This document shows positions 35,212 to 43,644 of a stretch of DNA of 64,000 bases, piece after piece. A model generated the notes under the pieces. The model made no database searches and was not told the DNA's origin. It was given only the letters and a program-made list of their open reading frames with translations. Within the stretch, counting starts at the first letter, position 1, and each line of letters begins with the position of its first letter. Source of the stretch: Candidatus Pantoea formicae (lineage in GTDB: Bacteria; Pseudomonadota; Gammaproteobacteria; Enterobacterales; Enterobacteriaceae); assembly GCF_011752625.1 (NCBI RefSeq), contig NZ_VWXD01000008.1, positions 62,001 through 126,000 of the forward strand, written 5' to 3'. The translations under genes were made by a program, and so were the position numbers.

Positions 35212-36510
35212 TCACTGCAGACCCAAATGGCCGCGCAAAGTGTCGTCTTCATAGTCTTCCCGGAAAATGCCTCTTTCCTGTAGCAGTGGAATTACGTGAT
35301 CAAAAAAGGCATCTGCCGCCCCCGGCCACGATGGCATGATGACAAATCCATCCACTGCACGCTGCTGGTACCAAAGCGCCATACGCTCTGCGAGGCTTTC
35401 AGCCGTGCCTGCCACAATAAAGCCACTTCTCGCTATCCATTTCGTGAACTGACGCAGCGTCATGCCCTGCTCTCTTGCGTGATCCAGCATCGGGGCAAAA
35501 CGTTCACGCCGACTTAAATGGGGGAGAATATCCGGCATGGCTTCATCCAATGCATGCTGTGACCAGTCATAATCCATGGTGTTTGAAAGGTGCGTCAGCG
35601 TCGCCAGGGGATGATGTAACTGGCTGAGTTCAGCCAGTAACTCGTCTGCTTCCTTTTGCGTCGCCCCGATAATCGGCTGCAACCCCGGCAATACTTTTAG
35701 GCTATTGGCCGAGCGTCCATAGTGCACAACTTTGGCTTTGATCGCCGCATAGTAGGTCTGCGCTGCGGCCAGGCTGGGCTTTTCCGAAGCAAAAATGGCG
35801 TCCGCGCGCTGCGCCGCCAGCTCGGTAAAGGCCCCTGACCCACCAGCCTGAATCGTTACCGGCCGGCCCTGTGGAGCGCGCGAGAGGTTTAACGGTCCTT
35901 GCACGTTGAACCATTTGTTGTTGATGTCAGCGTAATGAATTTTTCTGGCATCGGCATAAATTCCCTTTTCTCGATCCCCTACTATGGCACCATCCTCCCA
36001 GCTGTCCCATAAGCGGAACACCGCTTCAATAAAGGAATCGGCCTTATGGTAGCGTTGATCATGGCTCAGCAACGGCACTCCAAAGTTCCTGGCTTCACCG
36101 CCGCTGGTTGAAGTCACCACATTCCACCCTGCTCGGCCTTGAGAGAGATGGTCAAGCGTCGCCAGCGTGCGTGCCGCCGCAAACGGGCTAGCGAAGGAAC
36201 TTGAGATCGTTCCCGCGAGGCCGATCTTTTCCGTGACCGCACTCAATGCAGAGAGCACCGAAAAAGGATCGGGCCGTTCGGTGACACGGTGGGTGACGGC
36301 TTCGGCAAAATGATTGCCATAGATATCATCGACCGACAATTTATCGGCCATAAACACCAGATCAAACTTTGCCTGCTCGGCTTGCATCGCCAACGCTTTG
36401 AGCTGTTTGAAATCAGCGGGATGCGGTACAGGTCGAGATGAGGGCATACGCCAACCCGCATAATGGCAACCGGTGGTTTCGAGAAACAAGGCGAGGTGTA
36501 AAGAGGACAT
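35212..36510 (-). CDS. LLM class FMN-dependent monooxygenase (NtaA/SnaA/DszA family)
   Basis: The 432-residue TIM-barrel flavoprotein starts LALFLETTGCHYAGWRMP and contains TISSSFASPFAAARTLATLDHLSQGRAGWNVVTS, the hallmark of the NtaA/DszA branch, which uses FMNH2 from a separate reductase. No reductase gene is adjacent. It is the last gene of an ABC transporter operon, two bases after the binding-protein stop. The context resembles operons that import and cleave organosulfur or chelating compounds. Confidence 0.87.
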   Translation of the reverse strand: MSSLHLALFLETTGCHYAGWRMPSSRPVPHPADFKQLKALAMQAEQAKFDLVFMADKLSVDDIYGNHFAEAVTHRVTERPDPFSVLSALSAVTEKIGLAGTISSSFASPFAAARTLATLDHLSQGRAGWNVVTSTSGGEARNFGVPLLSHDQRYHKADSFIEAVFRLWDSWEDGAIVGDREKGIYADARKIHYADINNKWFNVQGPLNLSRAPQGRPVTIQAGGSGAFTELAAQRADAIFASEKPSLAAAQTYYAAIKAKVVHYGRSANSLKVLPGLQPIIGATQKEADELLAELSQLHHPLATLTHLSNTMDYDWSQHALDEAMPDILPHLSRRERFAPMLDHAREQGMTLRQFTKWIARSGFIVAGTAESLAERMALWYQQRAVDGFVIMPSWPGAADAFFDHVIPLLQERGIFREDYEDDTLRGHLGLQ

Positions 36511-36512
36511 GA

Positions 36513-37304
36513 TTAATTCTGCCCTCCTGCTGGCGCGTGACTGAGGTCCTGATCAAACCATTTTTCCGAAATGGACTTTAGCGTACCGTCGTTACGCAAT
36601 TGGTCGAGCGCGACATCCACTTTTTGCCGCAACTTGTCTCCTTGCGCATCTTTGCGGAACGGCAATGCCACCTGACGAACACCAAAAGGCTCGCCTACGA
36701 CTTTAAGTGGCAGTCCTTTTTGTTTGATTTGTCCCAGCAGGATGACCTGGCCTGAAATAAATGCATCGGCTTTACCTTGCGCGACCGCATTCACCACCAC
36801 GTCCCTGCCTTCATAGGTCACCAGATTGATTTTATGCTCAGGATCTGACTCCTTTAATACGTTGGCGTAATTAGAACCCAGTTCAGCTGCCACGGTTTTT
36901 CCGCTTAAATCGCTTAGCCCATGTACCCAGTTATTGTTTTTACTGACGGCAAGCTGTGCCGCGGAATAGTAATAAGGTGTGGAAAAGTTGTAAGCTTTGC
37001 GGCGTTCTGGTGTGTCGGCAAAGTTACCCACGGTATCCACTTTTCCGGTCTGGAGAGACCCCAGCACACCGACCCAATCTGAAGTGACCCACTCAACTTT
37101 AAGTCCCGCTTTCTTCGCGACCGCATTCAGCACATCGACACTGAAGCCCTTGAGCTCACCGCCTTCCTTAAAGTAGTGTGGGTAACCATCTGGTGTCGCA
37201 CCCACACGCAATACATCCTGAGCATCACTCGCTGACTTACTTTGATCGCATGCGCTTAACAACACTGCTGCACACAGGCACATCACCAATCCGCCTAACT
37301 TCAT
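36513..37304 (-). CDS. Amino acid/organosulfur ABC transporter binding lipoprotein
   Basis: A 263-residue family 3 solute-binding protein. It has a lipoprotein signal peptide with lipobox LLSAC, so it is probably anchored to the membrane. The body resembles cystine-type binding proteins (VLRVGATPDGYPHYFKEGGELKGFSVDVLNAVAKKAGLKVEWV). It sits between the permease and the monooxygenase genes. The ligand may be a sulfur-containing amino acid derivative; this is inference. Confidence 0.85.
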   Translation of the reverse strand: MKLGGLVMCLCAAVLLSACDQSKSASDAQDVLRVGATPDGYPHYFKEGGELKGFSVDVLNAVAKKAGLKVEWVTSDWVGVLGSLQTGKVDTVGNFADTPERRKAYNFSTPYYYSAAQLAVSKNNNWVHGLSDLSGKTVAAELGSNYANVLKESDPEHKINLVTYEGRDVVVNAVAQGKADAFISGQVILLGQIKQKGLPLKVVGEPFGVRQVALPFRKDAQGDKLRQKVDVALDQLRNDGTLKSISEKWFDQDLSHAPAGGQN

Positions 37305-37317
37305 ACCGACTCCTGAA

Positions 37318-37986
37318 TTATTGTTGATAGGGTTTGCCCAGATGGGTTTCCAGTTGCCGCTGCAGTAATGAGAGCAGGAAGGTCACTCCCCAATAGACCA
37401 ATGCAACGGCGGTATAGGCTTCAAAGAATTTCAGCGAGGCAGTGGCTTCAAGTTTTCCTGCCGACAGCAACTCAGTGACACCGAGAGTGAAAGCCAGTGA
37501 CGAGTTTTTAATCAGCCCGATATACATGTTGCCTGTTGCCGGGATCGCGTTGCGGCAAATTTGCGGAAACAAAATGCGCCAGCAAGCAACTGGCAGGCTT
37601 AAGCCGCTAGCCAGTGCAGCTTCGATTTGCCCGCGGTCCACTGAATCAATCCCTGCGCGGAATATCTCAGCCAGATATGCAGCAGTGTTAAAACTCAATC
37701 CGGCGATAACCGCGTAAACCGGCCCAACGGAATTCAATACTGGAAACAGTTGTGGCAAACCAAAATAGATAATCAGTAATTGCACCAGTACCGGAGTGCC
37801 TCTGAAAAAGGAAATATACAGGCGAGCGACACCACGCAGTGGCTTTCCGCCACGCAGCATGAGCGCGAGTAGCAAACCCAGTAAGGTGGCTACAATGATT
37901 GAAGCTCCCGAGATCAGCAAAGTAATCGGCAGATAACCCAGAATGGCGGGAATCAATTTGAACATATAGATCAGGTCAAAATTCAT
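37318..37986 (-). CDS. Amino acid ABC transporter permease
   Basis: A 222-residue permease of the TcyL/HisM type with FFRGTPVLVQLLIIYFGLPQ and an EAA-type loop (AEIFRAGIDSVDRGQIEAALASGLS). It is the only permease of this system and would act as a homodimer, as in cystine-type importers. Confidence 0.88.
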   Translation of the reverse strand: MNFDLIYMFKLIPAILGYLPITLLISGASIIVATLLGLLLALMLRGGKPLRGVARLYISFFRGTPVLVQLLIIYFGLPQLFPVLNSVGPVYAVIAGLSFNTAAYLAEIFRAGIDSVDRGQIEAALASGLSLPVACWRILFPQICRNAIPATGNMYIGLIKNSSLAFTLGVTELLSAGKLEATASLKFFEAYTAVALVYWGVTFLLSLLQRQLETHLGKPYQQ

Positions 37987-38002
37987 GGTCTGGTTTCCTG
38001 AA

Positions 38003-38755
38003 TTATATTTCGTAGTCGTTTACAAAGGCGTCAATTCGGCTTCCCACGTCACCTTGAATGATCTCATCGGGTGCACCCTGAGCGATGATTCTGCCCTGCT
38101 CCATAAAAAAGAGCCGATCTGAAATTTCTCGGGCAAAGTTCATTTCATGAGTCACGATAGCCAGGGTGATATTCTGCGTCGCAATTTCGGCAATCAGTTT
38201 TAATATGCCGCGGCGCATTTCAGGATCGAGCGAGGAAGTGGGCTCATCCATCAGAATGACTTCAGGTTCAAGGCTGAGCGCACGTGCAATTCCCACCCGC
38301 TGCTGTTGCCCTCCCGATAACATTGCCGGATATGATGATGCTTTATCATGCAGCCCGACACGATGGAGGTATTCCAGGGCTTTTTCATCCGCTTCTTTAC
38401 GACCTAGTTTTTTAGCGAAACGCAGGACCTCAGTAATATTTTCCTGTGCGGTTTTATTTCGAAAAAGATTATAATGCTGGAACACCATTGAGCTTTTACT
38501 GCGCAGCGTATTGATCTGTTTTCGCTGGATATGCTGTGCATCTATAGATGCGTTACCGATTGAAATTTTCCCCGAATCGGGCAGGACCAGAAGATTCAAC
38601 GTGCGTAAAAGCGTGGACTTTCCCGAACCTGACGGGCCAATGATGGAAACCACCTCTCGTGGCTGTACATCGAAACTGATATTGTCGAGTGCCTGGAAGC
38701 CGCGAAACGATTTACTTATCCCTGAGACATTTATCATTGATTTATCGGCATACAT
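38003..38755 (-). CDS. Amino acid ABC transporter ATP-binding protein
   Basis: A 250-residue ATPase with Walker A IGPSGSGKSTLLRTL, Q-loop MVFQHYNLF, signature LSGGQQQRVGIARAL and Walker B VILMDEPTSSLDPE. ATG codons at 38755 and 38737 are both possible; neither has a strong binding site. It is the first gene of the four-gene operon with permease, binding lipoprotein and monooxygenase. A 26-bp palindrome lies 65-90 bp upstream. Confidence 0.88.
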   Translation of the reverse strand: MYADKSMINVSGISKSFRGFQALDNISFDVQPREVVSIIGPSGSGKSTLLRTLNLLVLPDSGKISIGNASIDAQHIQRKQINTLRSKSSMVFQHYNLFRNKTAQENITEVLRFAKKLGRKEADEKALEYLHRVGLHDKASSYPAMLSGGQQQRVGIARALSLEPEVILMDEPTSSLDPEMRRGILKLIAEIATQNITLAIVTHEMNFAREISDRLFFMEQGRIIAQGAPDEIIQGDVGSRIDAFVNDYEI

Positions 38756-39136
38756 TAAGAGTCAGCAGCCGATTATCAACAGGTCATTAAATCAGACAAA
38801 ATGCTTAATAGCGTGAAGCATATGCGTTAGTTTGCTAACGCATATTAGGTTAGGTTGAGTTTACTCGCTTTCATTCGCCGCAATGATGATCGTCTGAAAG
38901 AGTGTATTGGCTCCCTTCTCTGACCATTCTGGGAAAATAGCTTATGCTGTGCTTATTTTTGCGTTGCGGTGGAATACCTGTAGCGCAACGGACAACTCCC
39001 CCTATTATCATGCTTTCGAAAATGCAACGCTTATCATCCTCTATATTTGTATGAGCCATCTGAAAATGCGCAGTCGCAGCATGTGCGCGCTGTAGAAGCG
39101 CGCAACTTAGATTTGGAGCGAGTTAACTTAGCGCTT
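38756..39136. promoter_or_regulatory. Spacer upstream of the ABC/monooxygenase operon
   Basis: A 381-base spacer between the start of the ABC operon and the end of the OprD gene, both read on the minus strand. It contains the palindrome at 38820-38845. The remainder is AT-rich with no credible gene or terminator that I can see. Confidence 0.35.
38820..38845. promoter_or_regulatory. Palindromic operator candidate
   Basis: Perfect 11-bp arms ATATGCGTTAG / CTAACGCATAT around TTTG. There is no T-run. The site is 65-90 bp upstream of the ABC operon, a good position for an operator. No regulator gene is adjacent, so the controlling protein must be encoded elsewhere. Confidence 0.55.
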
Positions 39137-40411
39137 TTACAGCAGCCCAAACTTCCAGTTCACCACCAGCAAATTCTGGTCCTGACTGCGGGTGCCGGTA
39201 ATATTGGTACGATAAGTCACGTTCTTCCAGGCCAGCGTAACACCTTTAGCCACGCTCTCGGGCAGTTGATAACTCAACCCCAGTGTGCGGACCCATTCAT
39301 TCTGATTGCCACTGGTGCTGGATGCGCGCGCATGACTTCCTGATACATAGCTGCTGTTGAAGCTGAGTCCAGGCAGACCCAGCGCATCCAGTTTTGCACT
39401 GTAACGCAGGACCAGCGCACGCTCATGTGCCGTCTTAAATTTAGACAACGGCGACTCGCTCACCAGCCCAGTCGATCCACCTGATGTATCGGTTGATACG
39501 CCATCAACCGTCTGACCCGGATCAAGGTAAGGGAAACCACTCGACCCCGTTAGCTGCTGATAACCCACACCAAAAGTACTGCCCCATGCTGACCAGGATA
39601 CAATCCCACCGTAAGCGTTGTTATCGACACTTCCACCATACTCGTTGCCATTGCCCCGGCTGTTGAAATAGCGCAAATCCGCTTTCAGTTTTCCCGGTCC
39701 TAATGACAACGTTTTGGTCACACCGACATAGTTCTGCTGGTAGAAATCATTGAGCTGTGCAAAGTAGTAACTGAGTTCCAGCTGTTTTACAGGCGTATAG
39801 CGGCCACCGGCATAACTCAAGCCAGAACTGAATCCGCTTGCTTTGCCCGTGGCTTTCAGTGGCTGATAATGACTTTGGTTGCGCCCCTGAACACGATCGA
39901 TAAAACCAGCATCCAGTACCAGGTTATCAACGTCGGTAGAATGGAGCGTATATCCGCGATAGAGAGAGGGAAGTAACCTGCCATCATTGGTTTTAATCAC
40001 GGGCAAGTTTAACGATTGAAAACCTGCTCTCGCCTCGGTTTTGCTCAGCTTGACTTTCAATGCAAAGCGTGCAGACGCAAAACTGCGTGGGGCGCTGTTG
40101 TCATCATGCTGTGGAAACAACCCCGTTGCGGTGTTGTATCCCTCTCGGCCTGACAGCTTCAGACCGAGCATACCCATCATATCGGCGCCAAAACCAATGG
40201 GCCCATCGGTATAACCCGAACGGCCATTAAGAATGAATCCCTGCCCCAGCTGTTCGCCGGTAGGCTGATTTTTTACTGCGCCACGGGTGTCATTGTTGTA
40301 GTACAGCGTGCGAGCAGTGAGATCGAGATGGCTGTCTTCAACCAGATTAGCTGACGCTAAAGAGGGCACAAGTGCGCTACTCAGCAGCGCACATCGAATG
40401 AACCTGTCCAT
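39137..40411 (-). CDS. OprD family outer membrane porin
   Basis: The 424-residue protein starts with a signal peptide ending in SLASA and continues LVEDSHLDLTARTLYYNNDTR, the OprD-family N-terminus. The remainder is rich in alternating beta-strand residues, consistent with an 18-stranded substrate-specific porin. OprD proteins pass amino acids, peptides or aromatic acids. It is transcribed alone. A Fur-box-like sequence lies 39-57 bp upstream of the ATG. Confidence 0.86.
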   Translation of the reverse strand: MDRFIRCALLSSALVPSLASANLVEDSHLDLTARTLYYNNDTRGAVKNQPTGEQLGQGFILNGRSGYTDGPIGFGADMMGMLGLKLSGREGYNTATGLFPQHDDNSAPRSFASARFALKVKLSKTEARAGFQSLNLPVIKTNDGRLLPSLYRGYTLHSTDVDNLVLDAGFIDRVQGRNQSHYQPLKATGKASGFSSGLSYAGGRYTPVKQLELSYYFAQLNDFYQQNYVGVTKTLSLGPGKLKADLRYFNSRGNGNEYGGSVDNNAYGGIVSWSAWGSTFGVGYQQLTGSSGFPYLDPGQTVDGVSTDTSGGSTGLVSESPLSKFKTAHERALVLRYSAKLDALGLPGLSFNSSYVSGSHARASSTSGNQNEWVRTLGLSYQLPESVAKGVTLAWKNVTYRTNITGTRSQDQNLLVVNWKFGLL

Positions 40412-40449
40412 GTTTTTAAAATCCAGGTAACCAGTAAGTTAAAACTAAA

Positions 40450-40468
40450 AAGAATGATAATTATTAGC
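40450..40468. promoter_or_regulatory. Fur-box-like site upstream of the OprD gene
   Basis: AAGAATGATAATTATTAGC matches the classical GATAATGATAATCATTATC box at 15 of 19 positions, including an unbroken AATGATAAT core. It lies 39-57 bp upstream of the porin ATG, a promoter position. Confidence 0.55.
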
Positions 40469-40532
40469 ATTACTGTTAAACCATTACTCAATGGTTACCG
40501 ATAAATACGTTTTTTCCACAACCTGTGTTGGT

Positions 40533-40554
40533 TTAATGGGCTTTAGCCCATTAA
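40533..40554. repeat. 22-bp inverted repeat
   Basis: Arms TTAATGGGCT / AGCCCATTAA around two T. It sits between the porin start and the end of the old yellow enzyme gene, about 147 bp beyond the latter. It could be a weak terminator or an operator. Confidence 0.4.
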
Positions 40555-40700
40555 CAATAGGGATGCTGCGCTGGTGCAGGAGATTAAGGGAAGAAAATGT
40601 AAGGTAGGAATTTAGCCGGACATTTGGACGCAGACCGGAAGTTCTCTTTTGCAACCCTCCTCAGTGCCTGGACCGAGGAAGGTTTGCCCTTAGAGTGACA

Positions 40701-41792
40701 TCAAACCAGCGTACCCTTTACGCCATGCGGTTCAGAACGCAAATACTGTGATGGCGCCTTAACCTGTGCATTGAGCGCAGCGGCCGCTTGCCACGGCCAG
40801 TGTGGGTTATAGAGCACCGCGCGGCCCAATGCCACCAGATCGGCATCCCCTTGCTCCAGTACCGCTTCCGCCTGCTGTGGGTCAGTGATCAAACCAACGC
40901 CCATCACCGGAATGTTCACCTGCTGGCGAATGGCGCGCGCAAAAGGCAACTGATAGCCTGGCCCCACCGCAATGCTTTGCAAGGGTGACAACCCACCGCT
41001 CGAGACATGCACATATTCACAGCCCAGCTTTTCCAGCTGCTGGCTAAACACAATGGATTGCTCCTCATCCCAGCCGCCATCGACCCAGTCGGTGGCAGAA
41101 AGACGTACGCCCACCGGAATGGAAGCTGGCACGGCGGCGCGCACCGCGGAAAATACCTCCAGTGGGAAGCGTAAACGGTTCTCCAGCGAGCCACCATATT
41201 GATCCTGACGCTGATTGCTCAGCGGTGAGAGGAACTGATGCAGCAGATAACCGTGTGCCGCATGGATCTCAATCAGTTCAATCCCCAACCGCACGGCACG
41301 CTGAGCGCTCTCCACAAAGGCCTGCTTGATGCGTGCCAGCCCTGCGTCATCCAGCGCGGTGGGTGCGACGTCCTGCTCAGCAAAGCTCAGCGCCGAAGGG
41401 GCAACGGTTTGCCAGCCACCTTCGCTCGCAGGCAGTTGATGTCCTCCTTGCCATGGCGCGCGGCATGAAGCTTTACGCCCAGCATGGCCGAGCTGAATGC
41501 CCAGACGAATCGGTGACCAGGTACGAATATCCGCCAGCACAGTGTGCAGCGCCGCTTCGGTCTCATCATCCCACAAGCCAAGATCGCCCGGCGAAATACG
41601 ACCAATCGCTTCCACTGCCGTCGCTTCGAGAATCAGCAGTCCTGCACCGGACAGCGCCAGCGAACCTAAATGGATGCGATGCCAGCTGCTGGCACGTCCT
41701 GCCTCGGCTGAGTACTGGCACATTGGCGCGATGACGATGCGATTCTCCAGCGCCAGTTCCCCAATCTTTGCCGCACTAAATAGTTGACTCAT
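40701..41792 (-). CDS. Old yellow enzyme family NADH:flavin oxidoreductase (YqjM type)
   Basis: The 363-residue FMN enzyme has the YqjM-class Cys in IVIAPMCQYSAEAGRASSWH, the substrate-binding His pair in ELIEIHAAHGYLLHQFLSPL, and VGVGLITDPQQAEAVLEQGDADLVALGRAVL near the phosphate site. Such enzymes reduce activated C=C bonds of enones, nitro compounds or electrophiles. It lies downstream of a DUF2798 gene and near a LysR gene, which may induce it under electrophile stress. Confidence 0.9.
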   Translation of the reverse strand: MSQLFSAAKIGELALENRIVIAPMCQYSAEAGRASSWHRIHLGSLALSGAGLLILEATAVEAIGRISPGDLGLWDDETEAALHTVLADIRTWSPIRLGIQLGHAGRKASCRAPWQGGHQLPASEGGWQTVAPSALSFAEQDVAPTALDDAGLARIKQAFVESAQRAVRLGIELIEIHAAHGYLLHQFLSPLSNQRQDQYGGSLENRLRFPLEVFSAVRAAVPASIPVGVRLSATDWVDGGWDEEQSIVFSQQLEKLGCEYVHVSSGGLSPLQSIAVGPGYQLPFARAIRQQVNIPVMGVGLITDPQQAEAVLEQGDADLVALGRAVLYNPHWPWQAAAALNAQVKAPSQYLRSEPHGVKGTLV

Positions 41793-41944
41793 CTTTATCC
41801 CTTAACGTTAGTTTCAGCAGCGCTGTACGGGGTTCACTCAAGGTAAACTCTGTAAATCATGTTCTCTCGCGGCTAACCCTACACGCTCTGGCAAAGGCTG
41901 TTCACACATTGCATGCTGTTTCTCAGTCTCAGCGTTAACCTGTC

Positions 41945-42208
41945 TCAATGCCCATGCACCGTCAGCCCCACCAGCCTGACCACTATCGGGCGCACCACCA
42001 GTATACAGACAAAGGCGGCGGGCATAGCAACCTGGTAGGCATTCATCACATTTTCCATGTAATGCGGTCCTACACCAAATTCAGCAAAGGTAATCACCAG
42101 ACTCATCAGAAAGGCCATGATGGTCGCCATATAAAGCGCGAAGATGTAAGGTGAAGTTTGCTTGGGAAAACGGACTCTGGCGAATTTCTTGGTGGTTGCA
42201 TCCGTCAT
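41945..42208 (-). CDS. DUF2798 family membrane protein
   Basis: An 87-residue protein with two hydrophobic segments (YIFALYMATIMAFLMSLVITFAE and VAMPAAFVCILVVRPIVVRLV), the pattern of the DUF2798 family of unknown function. It lies between the divergent LysR gene and the old yellow enzyme gene, with a 152-base gap to the latter. Confidence 0.75.
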   Translation of the reverse strand: MTDATTKKFARVRFPKQTSPYIFALYMATIMAFLMSLVITFAEFGVGPHYMENVMNAYQVAMPAAFVCILVVRPIVVRLVGLTVHGH

Positions 42209-42335
42209 AGCATTATCCTATTCAATATGGGTTAGCGAGGCAGCCGCTAAGCTATCAAGCAGACTAATGCAACGGTAGAACGGTTCTGCTTTAATCATTA
42301 TTAAGCAAATGTGACGAATTGAGCGTTGAGGTTTT

Positions 42336-43247
42336 ATGGACTTGCTAGGGTTGATCGGTACCTTTATCCGGGTCGTGGAAAACGGCAGCATCGCCGCGGC
42401 AGCGCGTGCGAAAGGGATGAGCCCTGCAGCGGTCAGTCAGAGCCTTGCTCGGCTGGAATCTCATTTAGGAGTGCGCCTCCTGTCACGCACAACCCGCAGT
42501 ATGACCCTGACTGAAAGTGGTAAACGCTATTTCGAGAAAGTGCGTCATATTCCACATGACGTGGATATCGCTTCGCAGGCTGCTGCATTGGAAACCAAGC
42601 CGCAGGGGGCACTTTGCATTGCCACGACCGCAGCATTTGGCCGCTACGTGCTCGCCCCCCTAATGCCGACATTCAAAGAGGTTTACCCCGACATTGATAT
42701 TGAGCTGATTAGTACCGATCGCAATGTTGATCACCGGCGGGAGGGTGTCGACGTCAGTATTCGCATCGAAGCACAGCTGAACGATCAACTGATTGCCCGC
42801 AAAATTGCATCGTTACCTTTTATTTTCTGCGCAGCACCTGCTTATCTGCAGCGTGCGGGCGTGCCGGAGAGTCCCGACGACCTTAGCCAGCATGCCTGCC
42901 TGGTTTTCCGCTATCCCACCGATGGACGCTTTTTGCCCTGGACGTTTCGGGTTGATGGCCAGGAGGTGGCGGTGAAACTCAACCCGGGGTTTATCAGCGA
43001 CGATATTGATATCATTGCCAATATCGCGGTCAATGGCGGTGGTATTGCCCGGCTGGCGAGTTTTATTGCACAACCCTTAATCGACAGTGGGCAACTCATC
43101 GCTTTATTCCCTTCCGACCAGAACAATGAAAGTCGTGTTGCCTCTTCACCCATGAACATTTTCGCCTGCGTCAATGAACGTTCAGCACTCAACGCAAAGG
43201 TCAGAGCCTTTATTACTTTTTTAGAGCAGGCGATGCAGTCAACGTGA
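42336..43247 (+). CDS. LysR family transcriptional regulator
   Basis: A 303-residue LysR protein (LGLIGTFIRVVENGSIAAAARAKGMSPAAVSQSLARLESHLGVRLLSRTTRSM). It is divergent from the DUF2798/old yellow enzyme genes and belongs to the CrgA/DmlR-like branch that often controls such reductases. The 127-bp spacer contains TTAATCATTATTAA (a 5-bp-arm repeat) as a possible site. Confidence 0.88.
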   Translation: MDLLGLIGTFIRVVENGSIAAAARAKGMSPAAVSQSLARLESHLGVRLLSRTTRSMTLTESGKRYFEKVRHIPHDVDIASQAAALETKPQGALCIATTAAFGRYVLAPLMPTFKEVYPDIDIELISTDRNVDHRREGVDVSIRIEAQLNDQLIARKIASLPFIFCAAPAYLQRAGVPESPDDLSQHACLVFRYPTDGRFLPWTFRVDGQEVAVKLNPGFISDDIDIIANIAVNGGGIARLASFIAQPLIDSGQLIALFPSDQNNESRVASSPMNIFACVNERSALNAKVRAFITFLEQAMQST

Positions 43248-43248
43248 C

Positions 43249-43644
43249 TTACTCCAGCGGCAGCGCTGTCTCCTGCAGGTGACGCCAGAGCACGTTCCCC
43301 TGCGGGTCTAACGTGAAAACGACCGTCGAGAAACGCAACGTCGTATTTTGTCCGGGAACGTGCTGCTGTTCTTTGTAGCATACCGTTGCCCCCTTCTCGC
43401 TCTCAGCCACCATCTGCATATCCAAGATGTCCAGGGTAAGCCCCTTACGCGCGCCAGGCTGTGTGCGGAAAAAACGGCTCAAAGCCTCAAAATTCAGTAC
43501 AACACCCGTCGTAGTCACCATCGTGAATTCTGGACTGAAACGGGCTAGCAAGTTATCGCAGACATCCTCTGGCGCTTCTGCCTCACCCAACCAACAACGA
43601 ATGAATTCGTGTGCATCTAAAACTTCCTGAAAATAGCGATTCAT
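43249..43644 (-). CDS. NTF2-like (SnoaL/DUF4440-type) protein
   Basis: A 131-residue protein with features of an NTF2-like cone fold: EFIRCWLGEAEAPEDVCDNLLARFSPEFTMVTTTG and a C-terminal FRFSTVVFTLDPQGNVLWRHLQET. It may be a small hydrolase, isomerase or binding protein. Its ATG overlaps the stop of the MFS gene by four bases (ATGA), so the two are coupled. Confidence 0.7.
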   Translation of the reverse strand: MNRYFQEVLDAHEFIRCWLGEAEAPEDVCDNLLARFSPEFTMVTTTGVVLNFEALSRFFRTQPGARKGLTLDILDMQMVAESEKGATVCYKEQQHVPGQNTTLRFSTVVFTLDPQGNVLWRHLQETALPLE

